DNA of 64,000 bases from Geomobilimonas luticola (GCF_018476905.1 NZ_JAHCVK010000004.1:156297-220296), one strand, 5' to 3'. Numbered from the stretch's first letter, positions 16,124 to 25,446 are shown. Notes: generated from the letters alone by a model not told the origin. Translations and numbers: made by a program.

Positions 16124-17410
16124 ATGACCAGCGATAACGACCGGCATAAGCCTGCCCTGTCCCTTTTGCCAGGAGGAAAATGCGACGCGCGCGACTTCGC
16201 CTCTCTCCCCCTGGACCGCAAACTCGCCATGCTGCACACCCTCCCCGCCCGGCGGAATATGGAGCTGATCCTCGACGATCCCGCGGCGGCAGCCCTGGTT
16301 CACGCCTTCCAGCCCCAGGAACTCTACTGGCTGGTGGAGGAAATAGGCTTCACCGACGCCCAGGAACTGATTACCCTCGCATCGCCGGACCAGTGCCGGT
16401 TCTTCCTCGACATGGAGCTCTGGGACAAGGAGACCTTCGTGCCGGACAAAGCCTGGGAGTGGTTCGGCCACTTGCTGGAGATGGGAGAGGAGCGAATCGT
16501 CGAAATCATTCCCGAACTCGACCATGAACTGCTCCTCCTCTTCCTGAAACAGGCGATAACCGTCGGCGGCGGGACCGGCGACCTTATCAACGACGAAGAA
16601 CGGCTTTTCGAATGGGATCACACCTTCGACGAGCTTTACTTCATCAGCTACCGCGAGCCGCGCCATGCCCAGCTCGTCGGCGCGCTCCTCGACATCATCT
16701 ACCGCCACTACCACGACCTCTACCGCGAACTGATGGAGGGGGTAAAGCACGAACTGTTCAGCGAGGTGGAGGAACTGGCCGGGCAGTTCCGGTCCGGCCG
16801 GCTCGCCGACCTGGGCTTCCCCGACCCCCTGGAAGCCGCCGCCCTTTATGCGTATCTCAACCCCGCCACGTTCTCGCCCGCCACGGATAAGGGAGATGTC
16901 ATCCCCACGGAAGCAGAACAGGGTCTCCCTGTCCCCAGGAAAAGTGGAGACTCGTTTCTGGTGCGGGTACTGGATGGCGTTGCCAACGAAGGTATCTACC
17001 AGGAGCTGAACTACCTGGTGAACACCGCCCTGGTTGCCGAAGGTGCGCCCCTCTCCGATGTGGCTGCCCTGCAGTCGGTCATGGAAAGGGTATACGGTTG
17101 CCTGAACATTGCACTTGAAGATTTGAGCGGTGGGAACGAAGGAACGGGACGGGAGATTGTGACGGGAGAGTACCTGAAGCGGCTCTTCCAGCTGGGCTTC
17201 AGCATGCTTCTCGATCTGCAGCGGCAGGCGGCGGAAGTCAGGAGCGACAACTATGCCGCCAACAAGGCCCTCAAGGGGCTCAAGGCGACGTGTCCCCGGT
17301 TCTACCGGGGGCTCGACCCGGACCACGCCGACGGCTACCGGGAATTCAGGGCCCTGGCCGATGTGCAGACAGTGCGAGAATTCCTGCAGATACTGGCAGG
17401 TGCACATTAA
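16124..17410 (+). CDS. DUF6178 family protein
   Basis: A 428-aa soluble, acidic, mostly helical protein. The stretch FASLPLDRKLAMLHTLPARR, the QELYWLVEEIGFTDAQEL motif and the CRFFLDMELWDKETF segment resemble DUF6178, a family common in deltaproteobacteria and of unknown function. No signal peptide, membrane segment or catalytic motif is evident. It lies 45 bp after the YkgJ-type gene on the same strand with an AAGGAG box upstream, so they may be co-transcribed. Confidence 0.7.
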   Translation: MTSDNDRHKPALSLLPGGKCDARDFASLPLDRKLAMLHTLPARRNMELILDDPAAAALVHAFQPQELYWLVEEIGFTDAQELITLASPDQCRFFLDMELWDKETFVPDKAWEWFGHLLEMGEERIVEIIPELDHELLLLFLKQAITVGGGTGDLINDEERLFEWDHTFDELYFISYREPRHAQLVGALLDIIYRHYHDLYRELMEGVKHELFSEVEELAGQFRSGRLADLGFPDPLEAAALYAYLNPATFSPATDKGDVIPTEAEQGLPVPRKSGDSFLVRVLDGVANEGIYQELNYLVNTALVAEGAPLSDVAALQSVMERVYGCLNIALEDLSGGNEGTGREIVTGEYLKRLFQLGFSMLLDLQRQAAEVRSDNYAANKALKGLKATCPRFYRGLDPDHADGYREFRALADVQTVREFLQILAGAH

Positions 17411-17622
17411 ACGCTGATGGACGCTGACGCGAACGGATTACCGCAGATTATAGCGGAAAGGTATGACCCTGAAATAGCAATTCATTACCACAAAGACGCA
17501 AAGTTCGCAAAGAAATCATAGAGTTAAAACATCTTTTTTGAACATCGTTTGGGTTACAGAATATATTCTTTACGTTCTCGAATTCCTTCGCGTTCTTCGC
17601 GTCTTTGCGGTTCAAGTTCCGT
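17411..17622. repeat. Intergenic region with inverted dispersed-type repeats
   Basis: Between two convergent genes lie a CGCTGATGGACGCTGACGCG string followed by ACCGCAGATTATAGCGG, then ACCACAAAGACGCAAAG near 17488 and its inverted relative CGCGTCTTTGCGGTTC near 17598. Such strings resemble dispersed intergenic repeats I recall from Geobacter chromosomes. The inverted pair could form a long imperfect stem between the two 3' ends. Confidence 0.5.
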
Positions 17623-18918
17623 TTACAGGATAACCTCCCCCCTCACGAGTTCCCGTTCCACGGCAACGATCCGCACCGGCACTTCCCGGTTGACCAGTTC
17701 ATCCCCCCCGGCAATGACCATCGGCAGATAATTGCGCGACAGACCATGCACGAGGCCGTCGCTGTCGGGACGCAGCACGAGGACCGGCAGCACGCGCCCC
17801 AGGAAGCGCCGGAAATAGGCGCGCCGTTTCTCGTCGGACACCCGACGGAGGGCCTGAGCCCGTTCCCGGATAACGGAGGGATTCACCTGACCAACCATGG
17901 TGGCGGCCGGCGTCCCTTCACGGGGGGAAAAGGGGAAAACGTGAAGGTAGGCAAGGGGAAGGGACTGGATGAACTCCAGCGTGCGGGTGAACTCTTCCGC
18001 GGTCTCACCCGGGAAACCGGCGATGATGTCGCAGCCGATGCAGACGTCGGGAATGGCGGTCACCAGGCTCTCCACCACGTCCCGGAAACGGGCCGTCGTG
18101 TAGTTGCGGTTCATCCGCTGGAGCACCTGGTCGTCACCGCTCTGGAGCGGGATGTGGAAATGGGGGCAGACCGTCCGGGACGACGTCAGGAAGGCAATCA
18201 GTTCGCGGGTTACTTCCGTCGGCTCCACCGACCCGACCCGTAGCCGCGGCACGAGCCGTCCCTCTTCCACCCCTTTCAGGAGATGGAGGAGCGTGATGGG
18301 GGGATTCAGATCGAGACCGTATCCGCCCAGGTGGATGCCGGTCAGCACCACTTCCTGGAACCCCGCGGCGGCAAAGGTCCGTACACCCGCCAGCGCTTCT
18401 GCCAGCGGGACGCTCCGGCTCCCCCCCCGGGCGTAGGGGACGATGCAGTAGGAGCAGAAGGCATCGCAGCCGTTCTGCACCTGGAGAAAGGCCCGGGTGT
18501 GTTCGGTGAAGCTCTCCAGATGAGTCCCCTCCGTCTCCCGCACCCGGGAGATGTCGGAGACCAGTACCCGCTGCTCGTCTCCCAGTTCCCGCAGAAGCCC
18601 CACGAGCCCCTTTTTCTCCAGGTTGCCGATGATGAGGTTCACCCCCTCCATCTCCTGCAGTTCTTCGAAGGCCACCTGGGCATAGCAGCCGGTGACCACG
18701 ATGCGGGCCGCCGGGTTGCGCCGCCGGGCCCGGCGGATCAGCTTGCGGGATTCGGCATCGGTTTTGGCGGTGACGGTGCAGGTATTGATCACGTAGATAT
18801 CCGCCGCTGCCTCGAAAGGAAGGAGTTGGAACCCCTCCTTTCCGAGTGCCTCACCCATGGCTGCCGACTCGAACTGGTTGATCTTGCACCCCAGAGTTGT
18901 TATGGCTACTGTCTGCAT
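17623..18918 (-). CDS. mtaB: tRNA t6A37 methylthiotransferase MtaB
   Basis: A 431-aa radical-SAM methylthiotransferase that converts t6A37 to ms2t6A37. N-terminal cluster ligands are visible in TTLGCKINQFE, NTCTVTAK and VTGCYAQ, and the radical-SAM CxxxCxxC in NGCDAFCSYCIVPYARG. The GCDIIAGFPGET segment and a C-terminal TRAM-like region complete the fold. The ATG at 18918 is chosen because AGAAGGACAGC precedes it. It lies 195 bp after mnmA on the same strand, with a hairpin between, so it may be partly independent of the cysE-iscR-iscS-mnmA unit. The TLGCKIN start favours MtaB over MiaB or RimO. Confidence 0.9.
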   Translation of the reverse strand: MQTVAITTLGCKINQFESAAMGEALGKEGFQLLPFEAAADIYVINTCTVTAKTDAESRKLIRRARRRNPAARIVVTGCYAQVAFEELQEMEGVNLIIGNLEKKGLVGLLRELGDEQRVLVSDISRVRETEGTHLESFTEHTRAFLQVQNGCDAFCSYCIVPYARGGSRSVPLAEALAGVRTFAAAGFQEVVLTGIHLGGYGLDLNPPITLLHLLKGVEEGRLVPRLRVGSVEPTEVTRELIAFLTSSRTVCPHFHIPLQSGDDQVLQRMNRNYTTARFRDVVESLVTAIPDVCIGCDIIAGFPGETAEEFTRTLEFIQSLPLAYLHVFPFSPREGTPAATMVGQVNPSVIRERAQALRRVSDEKRRAYFRRFLGRVLPVLVLRPDSDGLVHGLSRNYLPMVIAGGDELVNREVPVRIVAVERELVRGEVIL

Positions 18919-19008
18919 GCTGTCCTTCTGTCGTCGAATCTGCGGGAGGGTGCGCCCTGTGGAGCGAATGTGCCCGAGCACCAGCAGCTGTAGGCGAAAT
19001 GAGGCAAA

Positions 19009-19026
19009 GCCGGCCGAACGGCCGGC
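19009..19026 (-). terminator. Hairpin between mnmA and mtaB
   Basis: GCCGGCC (19009-19015) pairs with GGCCGGC (19020-19026) around a 4-base loop. No clear T-run follows, so it is a candidate attenuating or processing hairpin between the two tRNA-modification genes rather than a confident terminator. Confidence 0.4.
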
Positions 19027-19112
19027 GCGGAATGAGCCGTACAGCCGCGGTGCGAGGGTACCCTGAGCGCAACGGGGCGCTCCCTCCCGCAGATTAAGGT
19101 TTCATTCAAAAT

Positions 19113-20228
19113 TCATACTTCAACATTCAAAATTGCCTTTTCGATCCACCCACCACCCAGCACCTCGTCATCCCGGTAGAAGACCACCGCCTGGCCGGGT
19201 GTGACCGATTTTTCGGGGACAGTGAAGCGGACCTCCGCACGGTTCCCCGGCAGCTGGATAACGGTGCACGGCACCGGCCGGTGCCGGTAGCGGATCTTGC
19301 AGGTGGCTTCCAGCGGAGCTTCCGGCGGGGTGATGATCCAGTTGAGGTCGGTGGCAAGAAGACCAGGGCTCACAAGCTCTTCCCGGCCTCCCACCACCAC
19401 CTGCCGCTTCTCCGCATCCACTCCGAGCACATAGAGGGGGTGGGGATGGGCAATTCCCAGCCCCTTCCGCTGTCCCACCGTGTAGCGGTAGGTTCCACGG
19501 TGCCGGCCGAGGACGTTCCCCCGGCTGTCGACGATGTCGCCGTCCAGCTCTCCTGCACCCCGCGCCTCCTCCAGAAAACGGACGTAGTCGTTGTCCGGCA
19601 CGAAGCAGATCTCCTGGCTCTCCCCCTTCTCCGCCACCCGCAGTCCATAACCGGCCGCCAGCTGCCGCACCTCCGGTTTGGTCATACCTCCGAGGGGGAA
19701 GAGGGTCCGGGACAGTTGCTCCTGGGTCAAGGTGAAGAGGAAATAGCTTTGGTCCTTACCGGCATCCTGTCCTGTGTGGAGATGGCAACGGCCGGTTTCG
19801 TCACGCTCCACCCGCGCGTAATGCCCCGTGGCAAGATAGTCGGCGGCCAGGTCCCGGGCCTTTTGCAGCAGCAGCTCAAACTTGATACGCTGGTTGCAGC
19901 GTACACAGGGATTGGGAGTGCGGCCGCGGAAATACTCCCCTACGAAGTCGTCGATCACCAGTCGCTGAAACTCCTCCTCGAAGTTCACTACATAGAAGGG
20001 GATGCCCAGTTGCTCCGCAACCCGCCGGGCATCGTGGATGTCGTCGAGGGAACAGCAGGTATCGAATTTCTCCCCGTCCGGAGCGGTGAATTTAGCGTAG
20101 TCCCAGACCTGCATGGAAATACCGATAACCTCGTACCCCTGCTCCTGAAGAAGGGCTGCGGTAACCGACGAATCCACGCCGCCGCTCATGGCGACGACCA
20201 CCCGTTGTTTTCTGTTGGTATCTGTCAT
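19113..20228 (-). CDS. mnmA: tRNA 2-thiouridine(34) synthase MnmA
   Basis: A 371-aa MnmA. The PP-loop AMSGGVDSS (about 13-21) binds ATP. The catalytic cysteines are Cys108 (NPCVRCNQR) and Cys208 ([11 protein letters not shown]), and [10 protein letters not shown] is also conserved. It thiolates U34 of Glu/Gln/Lys tRNAs with sulfur relayed from a cysteine desulfurase. The gene starts 4 bp after the iscS stop, so sulfur donor and acceptor are made together. Nothing unusual is seen in length or motifs. Confidence 0.95.
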   Translation of the reverse strand: MTDTNRKQRVVVAMSGGVDSSVTAALLQEQGYEVIGISMQVWDYAKFTAPDGEKFDTCCSLDDIHDARRVAEQLGIPFYVVNFEEEFQRLVIDDFVGEYFRGRTPNPCVRCNQRIKFELLLQKARDLAADYLATGHYARVERDETGRCHLHTGQDAGKDQSYFLFTLTQEQLSRTLFPLGGMTKPEVRQLAAGYGLRVAEKGESQEICFVPDNDYVRFLEEARGAGELDGDIVDSRGNVLGRHRGTYRYTVGQRKGLGIAHPHPLYVLGVDAEKRQVVVGGREELVSPGLLATDLNWIITPPEAPLEATCKIRYRHRPVPCTVIQLPGNRAEVRFTVPEKSVTPGQAVVFYRDDEVLGGGWIEKAILNVEV

Positions 20229-20231
20229 GAT

Positions 20232-21374
20232 TCAGGAATTCCGCAACCTTTCCACGAGGGGGGGCAACAGTGCCAGCACCCGGTCCACATCCTCCTCCGT
20301 ACTTTCCGCTCCGAGCGAAAAACGGACAGAACCCCTGGCGTAGACAGGGTCCAGGTCCATGGCGGCAAGGACATGGGAGGGTTTGAGGGTTCCCGACGCG
20401 CAGGCGGAGCCGGACGAAACGGCTACGCCGGCAATATCGAGATTGAGAAGCAGCGAGTCGGCAGCCACATCCCGGAAGGAGATGTTGGAGGTATTGGGAA
20501 GTCGCTCCGTCGGATGGCCGTTCACCCTGGTGTGGGGAATCCGTTCACTAACTCCCCGCTCCAGGCGGTCGCGCAGGGTGGCCAGGCGCTGCGCCTCGTC
20601 GGCAAGCCCGGCCCCGGCCAGCTCACAGGCCTTGCCAAACGCCACGATGCCGGCCACATTTTCGGTGCCGGCCCTGCGGTTCCGTTCCTGGGATCCGCCG
20701 TTCAGGAGAGGGTGGAGTTTCGTCCCGGTCCGGACCAGGAGGGCGCCAACCCCCTTGGGGGCGCCGAGCTTGTGGCCGGAGATGGCGGCCAGCCCTATCC
20801 CCATTTCCCTTACATTGACCGGCACCTTGCCGAAGGCCTGGACGGCATCGCAGTGGAAGCAGACCCGGCGTTCGGCAGCAAGGGAGGCTATCTCCTGCAC
20901 GGGGGAAAGGGTGCCGGTCTCGTTGTTGGCGAACATGAGGGAGATGAGGAGGGTGCGGCCCGTTATGGCCGCCGCCAACTCGTCAAGGGCAGGCAGGCCG
21001 TGACGGTCCACCTCCAGCCACGTAATGTCGTACCCCTGCTGTTCCAGCGCGAGACAGGTGTTGATAACCGCAGGATGCTCAACGCGGGAGGTGATGATGT
21101 GGTTACCTTCTCCACGCCGGGCTGCAGCAACTCCCTTGATTGCCATGTTGTCGGCTTCCGTGCCACAGGAGGTGAACACCACTTCCACCGGCTCGCAGCC
21201 GGCCAGGGCAGCCACCCGCTCCCGCGCCTCCTCCACTGCCCCCCGAACCTGTCGACCGGCCCAGTGGATGCTCGACGGGTTGCCGAACTGCTGCCGGTAA
21301 AATGGCAACAACGCCTCCAACACCGCCGGTTTGACCGGTGTCGTGGCGTTGTAATCCAGGTAAATCAGCCCCAT
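20232..21374 (-). CDS. iscS: Cysteine desulfurase (IscS/NifS family)
   Basis: A 380-aa PLP enzyme that takes sulfur from cysteine for Fe-S clusters and tRNA thiolation. The PLP lysine is Lys202 (AISGHKLGAPKG), and the catalytic Cys325 sits in SSGSACASGTLKPSH, the short active-site loop of the group I (IscS/NifS) type. A GGGAG box supports the ATG at 21374; a longer in-frame extension would overlap iscR. Its position between iscR and mnmA indicates supply to both pathways. No iscU follows here, so the scaffold protein is elsewhere or different. Confidence 0.93.
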   Translation of the reverse strand: MGLIYLDYNATTPVKPAVLEALLPFYRQQFGNPSSIHWAGRQVRGAVEEARERVAALAGCEPVEVVFTSCGTEADNMAIKGVAAARRGEGNHIITSRVEHPAVINTCLALEQQGYDITWLEVDRHGLPALDELAAAITGRTLLISLMFANNETGTLSPVQEIASLAAERRVCFHCDAVQAFGKVPVNVREMGIGLAAISGHKLGAPKGVGALLVRTGTKLHPLLNGGSQERNRRAGTENVAGIVAFGKACELAGAGLADEAQRLATLRDRLERGVSERIPHTRVNGHPTERLPNTSNISFRDVAADSLLLNLDIAGVAVSSGSACASGTLKPSHVLAAMDLDPVYARGSVRFSLGAESTEEDVDRVLALLPPLVERLRNS

Positions 21375-21393
21375 GCTGTCGTACTCCCTGCGC

Positions 21394-21858
21394 TCAGCCC
21401 GTCGGTTGGCAGACGCCTTTTTCGTTATCTCCTCCACCTGCCGGCCTGGTTCGCGCCTCCCGCGTCAGGTCCGCCAGGGTGATGGAATCGAGAAACCCCT
21501 TGATCCGCTCCCCCAACCCCTGCCAGACGGTATGGGTGAGACAGCGGGCACCTCGGCGGCAACTCCGGTCTCCCTCATCAAGGCAGGCCACGGGACTGAG
21601 CTGTTCTTCAACGGTTTCCACGATTTCACCGACCTTGATGGCCGATTCCTGGCGGGCCAGCACATACCCCCCGCCGGGGCCACGAACGCTTGTAACGATC
21701 TGTCCCTTTTTCAGGCGGAAGAACAGCTGCTCCAGGTAGTTGAGCGGGATCTCTTCCCGCCGGGAAATTTCTTTCAGCGACACCGGCCGCCCTTCGGAAT
21801 AGAGGGAGAGGTCCACCATGGCCCGCACCGCGTATTGAGCCCGCGTGGAGAGACGCAC
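21394..21858 (-). CDS. iscR: Rrf2-family Fe-S regulator, IscR-like
   Basis: A 154-aa winged-helix Rrf2 regulator (MRLSTRAQYAVRAMVDLSLY, then SLKEISRREEIPLNYLEQLF). The cluster ligands of IscR are recognisable as Cys92, Cys100 and Cys106 (CLDEGDRSC..RCLTH) plus His109, suggesting [2Fe-2S] sensing. It lies between cysE and iscS and probably represses the operon when clusters are sufficient, through the site at 22588-22612. A CymR-like role sensing cysteine supply is an alternative, but the cysteines argue for Fe-S. Confidence 0.88.
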   Translation of the reverse strand: MRLSTRAQYAVRAMVDLSLYSEGRPVSLKEISRREEIPLNYLEQLFFRLKKGQIVTSVRGPGGGYVLARQESAIKVGEIVETVEEQLSPVACLDEGDRSCRRGARCLTHTVWQGLGERIKGFLDSITLADLTREARTRPAGGGDNEKGVCQPTG

Positions 21859-21860
21859 GG

Positions 21861-22538
21861 TCAGGCCCCCTTGGAAATCTGCTGCTTCAGCGCCTCGTGC
21901 TCGGTCGCAAGAGCCTCATACTTCCGCTCCAACTCGCGGATCTGGTCGAACAGGCAGGCAATGGCCTTCGCCTCCGGATCGGGAAGCTTGCCGTGCTCCA
22001 GGTCCATCCTGTCGGCCGGCTTTTCCGTCGACACGACCACGCGACCGGGAATACCCACAACCGTGGAATTGGGAGGGACTTCCTTTACCACCACTGAATT
22101 GGAACCCACCTTGCTTCCCCGGCCTACGGTAAACGGTCCGAGGATCTTGGCGCCGGAGCCGACCACCACGTTGTCCTCCAGGGTGGGATGCCGTTTAACC
22201 TTTTCCCAGCTCACCCCGCCAAGGGTTACCCCGTGATAGAGGGTCACGTTGTCGCCGATCTCGGCGGTCTCGCCGATCACCACCCCCATGCCATGATCGA
22301 TGAAAAACCCCTTGCCGATGGTGGCGCCGGGATGAATCTCGATACCGGTGAAAAACCGTCCCAGATGGGAAATCAACCGGCCGATGAAATACTGTTCGTG
22401 CAGCCAGAACCAGTGGGCAACCCGGTAAAACCAGATGGCATGGAGCCCCGGATAGCAGAACATAACCTCGGGCACGCTCCGGGCCGCCGGGTCGCGGTCG
22501 AACACCGCCTTTATGTCATTTTGCATGCGAGCAAACAT
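21861..22538 (-). CDS. cysE: Serine O-acetyltransferase CysE
   Basis: A 225-aa serine acetyltransferase that makes O-acetylserine for cysteine synthesis. It shows the left-handed beta-helix hexapeptide region: [19 protein letters not shown], then [19 protein letters not shown] and [19 protein letters not shown]. The C-terminus is helical ([13 protein letters not shown]). The ATG at 22538 is supported by a GGGGAG box. It is the first gene of the operon with iscR, iscS and mnmA, coupling cysteine supply to its desulfuration. Confidence 0.93.
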   Translation of the reverse strand: MFARMQNDIKAVFDRDPAARSVPEVMFCYPGLHAIWFYRVAHWFWLHEQYFIGRLISHLGRFFTGIEIHPGATIGKGFFIDHGMGVVIGETAEIGDNVTLYHGVTLGGVSWEKVKRHPTLEDNVVVGSGAKILGPFTVGRGSKVGSNSVVVKEVPPNSTVVGIPGRVVVSTEKPADRMDLEHGKLPDPEAKAIACLFDQIRELERKYEALATEHEALKQQISKGA

Positions 22539-22587
22539 CGTCTCCCCCTTAGCTGCGGCTGTACCAAAAACCTCTTTCCTGAGTAAC

Positions 22588-22612
22588 ATACCTTACTATA
22601 ATTGTCAAGTAT
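22588..22612 (-). promoter_or_regulatory. IscR-like operator at the cysE-iscR-iscS-mnmA promoter
   Basis: Read on the minus strand, this 25-bp site begins ATACTTGAC and ends AGTAAGGTAT with an AT-rich centre, matching nearly all positions of the type 1 IscR motif of gamma-proteobacteria. It contains a TTGACA (22603-22608) that can serve as a -35 element, so binding would block the promoter. It lies 50 bp upstream of cysE. Autoregulation by the Rrf2 protein is inferred. Confidence 0.65.
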
Positions 22613-22747
22613 GCAATCGAATCCAAGGAGGAGATGCCCCTCCGCGGAACGCCCCAGTGCTGCGGTCAGCGCGTCAGAGGGAGAGGGAGTGGCGGGAACG
22701 GGAGGAAAATCGTGCCGATTCGCCGAGAAACTGGGGTGCAGAAGATT

Positions 22748-24790
22748 TCAGGAGGAAGGACAGCTCGGAAGGGTAAAGGTGAAGATGCTCCCCTTCTGGG
22801 GAGCGCTGTCGACCCACAGGTCTCCCTTGTGGGCCGCGATGATGCGCTTGCAGATGGTGAGGCCGAGACCGCTCCCTTTCCTGGGGCCGCTGGTCGCACC
22901 GACCTGGCAGAATTCGTCGAAAATCTTGCTGTGGCATTCTTCGGGGATTCCCACGCCAGTGTCGCTGACGGTCACCCGGACATGTTCGCCATGGCGTCCC
23001 GCCGAAATGCCGATCCCACCCCCGGGGGGCGTGAATTTAATGGCGTTACCGATCAGGTTGGTGAGAACGCACGCTATCTGGGCAGGATCGAAGCAGGCCG
23101 AAAGTTCTTCGTCAATCGGCTCGATGGAGATGTGCAGACCATTTTGCTCCGCATAGGGTGCGAGGACAGAGTAGACGTCCCGAATGGGTTCGATGATTTT
23201 TTTCTCTCCCAGGTTCAGGGTGGGGCCACCGCTCTCGATCCTGGCAAGGTCGAGCATGCTGTCTATCAGGTCCACCAGCCGCTCGCCACTCTCCACTGCC
23301 GCTTTCAGATACTGCCGCTGGGTCTCGGTCAGGGTCCCGGCGTCACTCTCGCCGAGAAGGGCGCAGTAGCTGTACATGATACTGACGGGGATGCGCAACT
23401 CGTGGGTGGCCGTACGGATGAATTCCGACTTGAGCCGGTCCAGGCTCCGCAATCGCTCATTGGCATCTTGCAACTGCTTCTGAAAGCGGCGTTCTTCGGT
23501 GACATCGGTGAAGGAGCAGATGAGGTACCTTCCGTCAAGCCGGTAGTCGCTCACCGACATTGATACGTGGAGCTTCTCCTCCCCCTTGGTGAGAAAAACC
23601 AGATCACACCGGCGCCGGTATTCGCGGCCGACAAAGAAACTCAGATGGTTTTCCAGGGCATCCTGCCGGCATTCATCCGCAACGATATCAGCAAGGCCAA
23701 GATCAAGTACCTCATTGCGTGAGTAACCGAGCATTGCCAAGGCGCTTCTGTTGACGTACACCAACTCCCCCCGGGCATTGAGAGCCATAAGCCCATCCGA
23801 TGCATGCTCAAAGAGGAATTCAAAAAGAGCTTTTTCCCGCAGCTCCCGCTCCAGTCGCTCCTTGACCTCGCGCAACTCCTGGGACTCTCCCCGAGCCTTT
23901 TCGTAGAGGTAGGCATTTTTCAGCGCGGAGGCCGAGACATTGGCCACCAGTTCGCAGAATCGAAGCTCGCGGCTGGAAAATGAATTGCCGGCGCGGGCAG
24001 TCCTCAGCATGAGCGTGCCTATCACCTCGTTCCGGTAGATGACGGGCAGCACGAGAATCGAGGAGAACGCCAGCCCTGAGATATGTTCCCTCACCTCCCG
24101 CATGAGCGGATGATTCTTCACATCTTCCAGGACGAGGGATTTGCCGGTACGGATCACTTCGCGGATCTCCGGATACCGATCCAGCGTTATCCGTAAGCCA
24201 TTGATGCCGGGGTCGTCACTGGATGCCAGCACATAGCCGTAGTCGTCCCCCTCTGACAAACGGACAATGGAACAACGCAGTACGTCCATGTTGCCGGCAA
24301 TTTTTTCAACGATGATCTGAAGAATGCGCCGTGTATCAAGACTTGAGGTGATGGCCTGGGAAATCTCCAGCAGAATCCCCGTGTCCGTGACCTCCTGGCG
24401 AAGCATCTCGGTGGATGACCGTTTTGCCAGGTTGGAGTTGATCCGCGCCAGCAGTTCGTGACTCGCAAACGGCTTGTTGAGATAATCGTCCGCCCCGGCC
24501 GCAAAGGCGTCAACCAGTTTATTCTTTTCCTTGTTCGCCGTCAGCACGATTACCGGTATGGACGCAGTTTGTGGATCAGCCTTGAGCCGACGACATGCTT
24601 CAATGCCATCCAGGCCCGGCATCACCATGTCCATCATTATCAAATCCGGCTGGAATGTGGCAGCCAGCGCACACGCGGCTGCACCATCGGCCGCCTCCGC
24701 AACCAGCATTCCCGCGGCAAGGAGTTCGTCGTGCAAGAGTTGCCGGGCAAACGCCTGGTCATCTACTATGAGAATTTTTGGTAGTGCCAT
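22748..24790 (-). CDS. REC-GAF-PAS hybrid sensor histidine kinase
   Basis: A 680-aa cytosolic protein. Domains in order are receiver (about 5-120; Asp54 acceptor, Lys107), GAF (about 140-295), PAS (about 325-435), HisKA with His463 in TATHELRIPVS, and HATPase with NLIGNAIKF and GSGLGLTICKRI. No membrane segment is seen, so it senses an internal or receiver-relayed signal. The ATG at 24790 gives the natural MALPKILIVDD start; the preceding GGAG is close (3 bp). No partner regulator is adjacent. An N-terminal receiver suggests it acts downstream of another kinase. Confidence 0.88.
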   Translation of the reverse strand: MALPKILIVDDQAFARQLLHDELLAAGMLVAEAADGAAACALAATFQPDLIMMDMVMPGLDGIEACRRLKADPQTASIPVIVLTANKEKNKLVDAFAAGADDYLNKPFASHELLARINSNLAKRSSTEMLRQEVTDTGILLEISQAITSSLDTRRILQIIVEKIAGNMDVLRCSIVRLSEGDDYGYVLASSDDPGINGLRITLDRYPEIREVIRTGKSLVLEDVKNHPLMREVREHISGLAFSSILVLPVIYRNEVIGTLMLRTARAGNSFSSRELRFCELVANVSASALKNAYLYEKARGESQELREVKERLERELREKALFEFLFEHASDGLMALNARGELVYVNRSALAMLGYSRNEVLDLGLADIVADECRQDALENHLSFFVGREYRRRCDLVFLTKGEEKLHVSMSVSDYRLDGRYLICSFTDVTEERRFQKQLQDANERLRSLDRLKSEFIRTATHELRIPVSIMYSYCALLGESDAGTLTETQRQYLKAAVESGERLVDLIDSMLDLARIESGGPTLNLGEKKIIEPIRDVYSVLAPYAEQNGLHISIEPIDEELSACFDPAQIACVLTNLIGNAIKFTPPGGGIGISAGRHGEHVRVTVSDTGVGIPEECHSKIFDEFCQVGATSGPRKGSGLGLTICKRIIAAHKGDLWVDSAPQKGSIFTFTLPSCPSS

Positions 24791-24811
24791 AAGCTCCAAG
24801 CCCCACGACTT

Positions 24812-24848
24812 CAATGGTATAAAAAATTGTGCAATTTACATACCATTG
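24812..24848. repeat. Nested inverted repeat upstream of the hybrid kinase
   Basis: CAATGGTAT (24812-24820) and ATACCATTG (24840-24848) are perfect 9-bp arms enclosing a second pair, AAATTG and CAATTT. It lies 22 bp upstream of the kinase start codon, where it could be an operator or a leader hairpin controlling translation. Confidence 0.55.
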
Positions 24849-25295
24849 ATTCGTGTATCCATATAAACCATAACGGCTACCGACCTCTCGTACCTGGGCG
24901 AGCGAGTAACACATGCTCTGCCAGCAAAAATATGTCAGAGAAATTAGCCCGTTAGCGCAGACGCCCTCTGTCCGCAAATTCATTCACGCAAAAACAGAGC
25001 AGACACACGCACCCACTACTTGTAAATTTGTCTAACAATTCACATATTTCACTCTCAAGACTTTACGCCATATAACTGTGAGCGCGACCTTACCACAACA
25101 ACATAGCATGCACTGCTCAGCTAAATGGCGATGCTGTTATTTTTTAGAGATATATCTCAAAATAAGGGCCTACTCTGATGTTAAGTAACTTGGGCCAAAT
25201 AACCAAACCTATGGTTTGAGTTTACGGGGTTTCCTCGTTAGACCAAGGGACATATCATGTAATGCTACCTGACCTGCGTCAAATTACTTGCACAT
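24849..25295. other. AT-rich gene-free region beside tRNA-Leu
   Basis: About 450 bp with clearly lower GC than the flanks and no supported ORF or recognised RNA. It contains the 12-bp palindrome GAGATATATCTC (25147-25158) flanked by T- and A-runs, and a CAAACC/GGTTTG hairpin near 25207. No copy of the tRNA 3' end or integrase remnant is visible, so a past integration is not demonstrated. It may hold the kinase promoter or an unrecognised small RNA. Confidence 0.4.
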
Positions 25296-25324
25296 AAAAA
25301 AAGAGGTAGACTAGTGTCTACCCC
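25296..25324 (-). terminator. Intrinsic terminator of tRNA-Leu
   Basis: On the minus strand GGTAGAC-ACTA-GTCTACC forms a stem followed by a run of seven T's, 36 bp after the tRNA 3' end. Confidence 0.8.
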
Positions 25325-25359
25325 TTAACCTAATTGTTTAACACAATCATCTATTTACA

Positions 25360-25446
25360 TGGTGCCCGAAGCCGGGGTCGAACCGGCACAGCCTTGCGAC
25401 CGAGGGATTTTAAGTCCCTTGCGTCTACCAATTCCGCCATTCGGGC
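25360..25446 (-). tRNA. tRNA-Leu (anticodon TAA)
   Basis: An 87-nt tRNA including an encoded CCA. The acceptor stem GCCCGAA pairs with TTCGGGC, followed by discriminator A and CCA. The D-arm GGCGGAATTGGTAGAC, anticodon stem-loop GGGACTTAAAATCCC (anticodon TAA), a class II variable arm and TTCGACC in the T-loop are all present. It reads UUA (and UUG by wobble) and is a likely substrate of MiaA. A terminator follows. Confidence 0.97.

Noticed and set aside
17411..17622. CRISPR-like repeat unit
   Set aside because: Only two imperfect, inverted copies with no regular spacers and no cas genes.
19281..21482. A 733-codon + strand frame opposite mnmA and iscS
   Set aside because: It mirrors conserved genes codon for codon, lacks a ribosome site and has no recognisable domain.
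24849..25359. Integrated element at the tRNA-Leu 3' end
   Set aside because: No repeated copy of the tRNA end, integrase or other mobile gene is visible.
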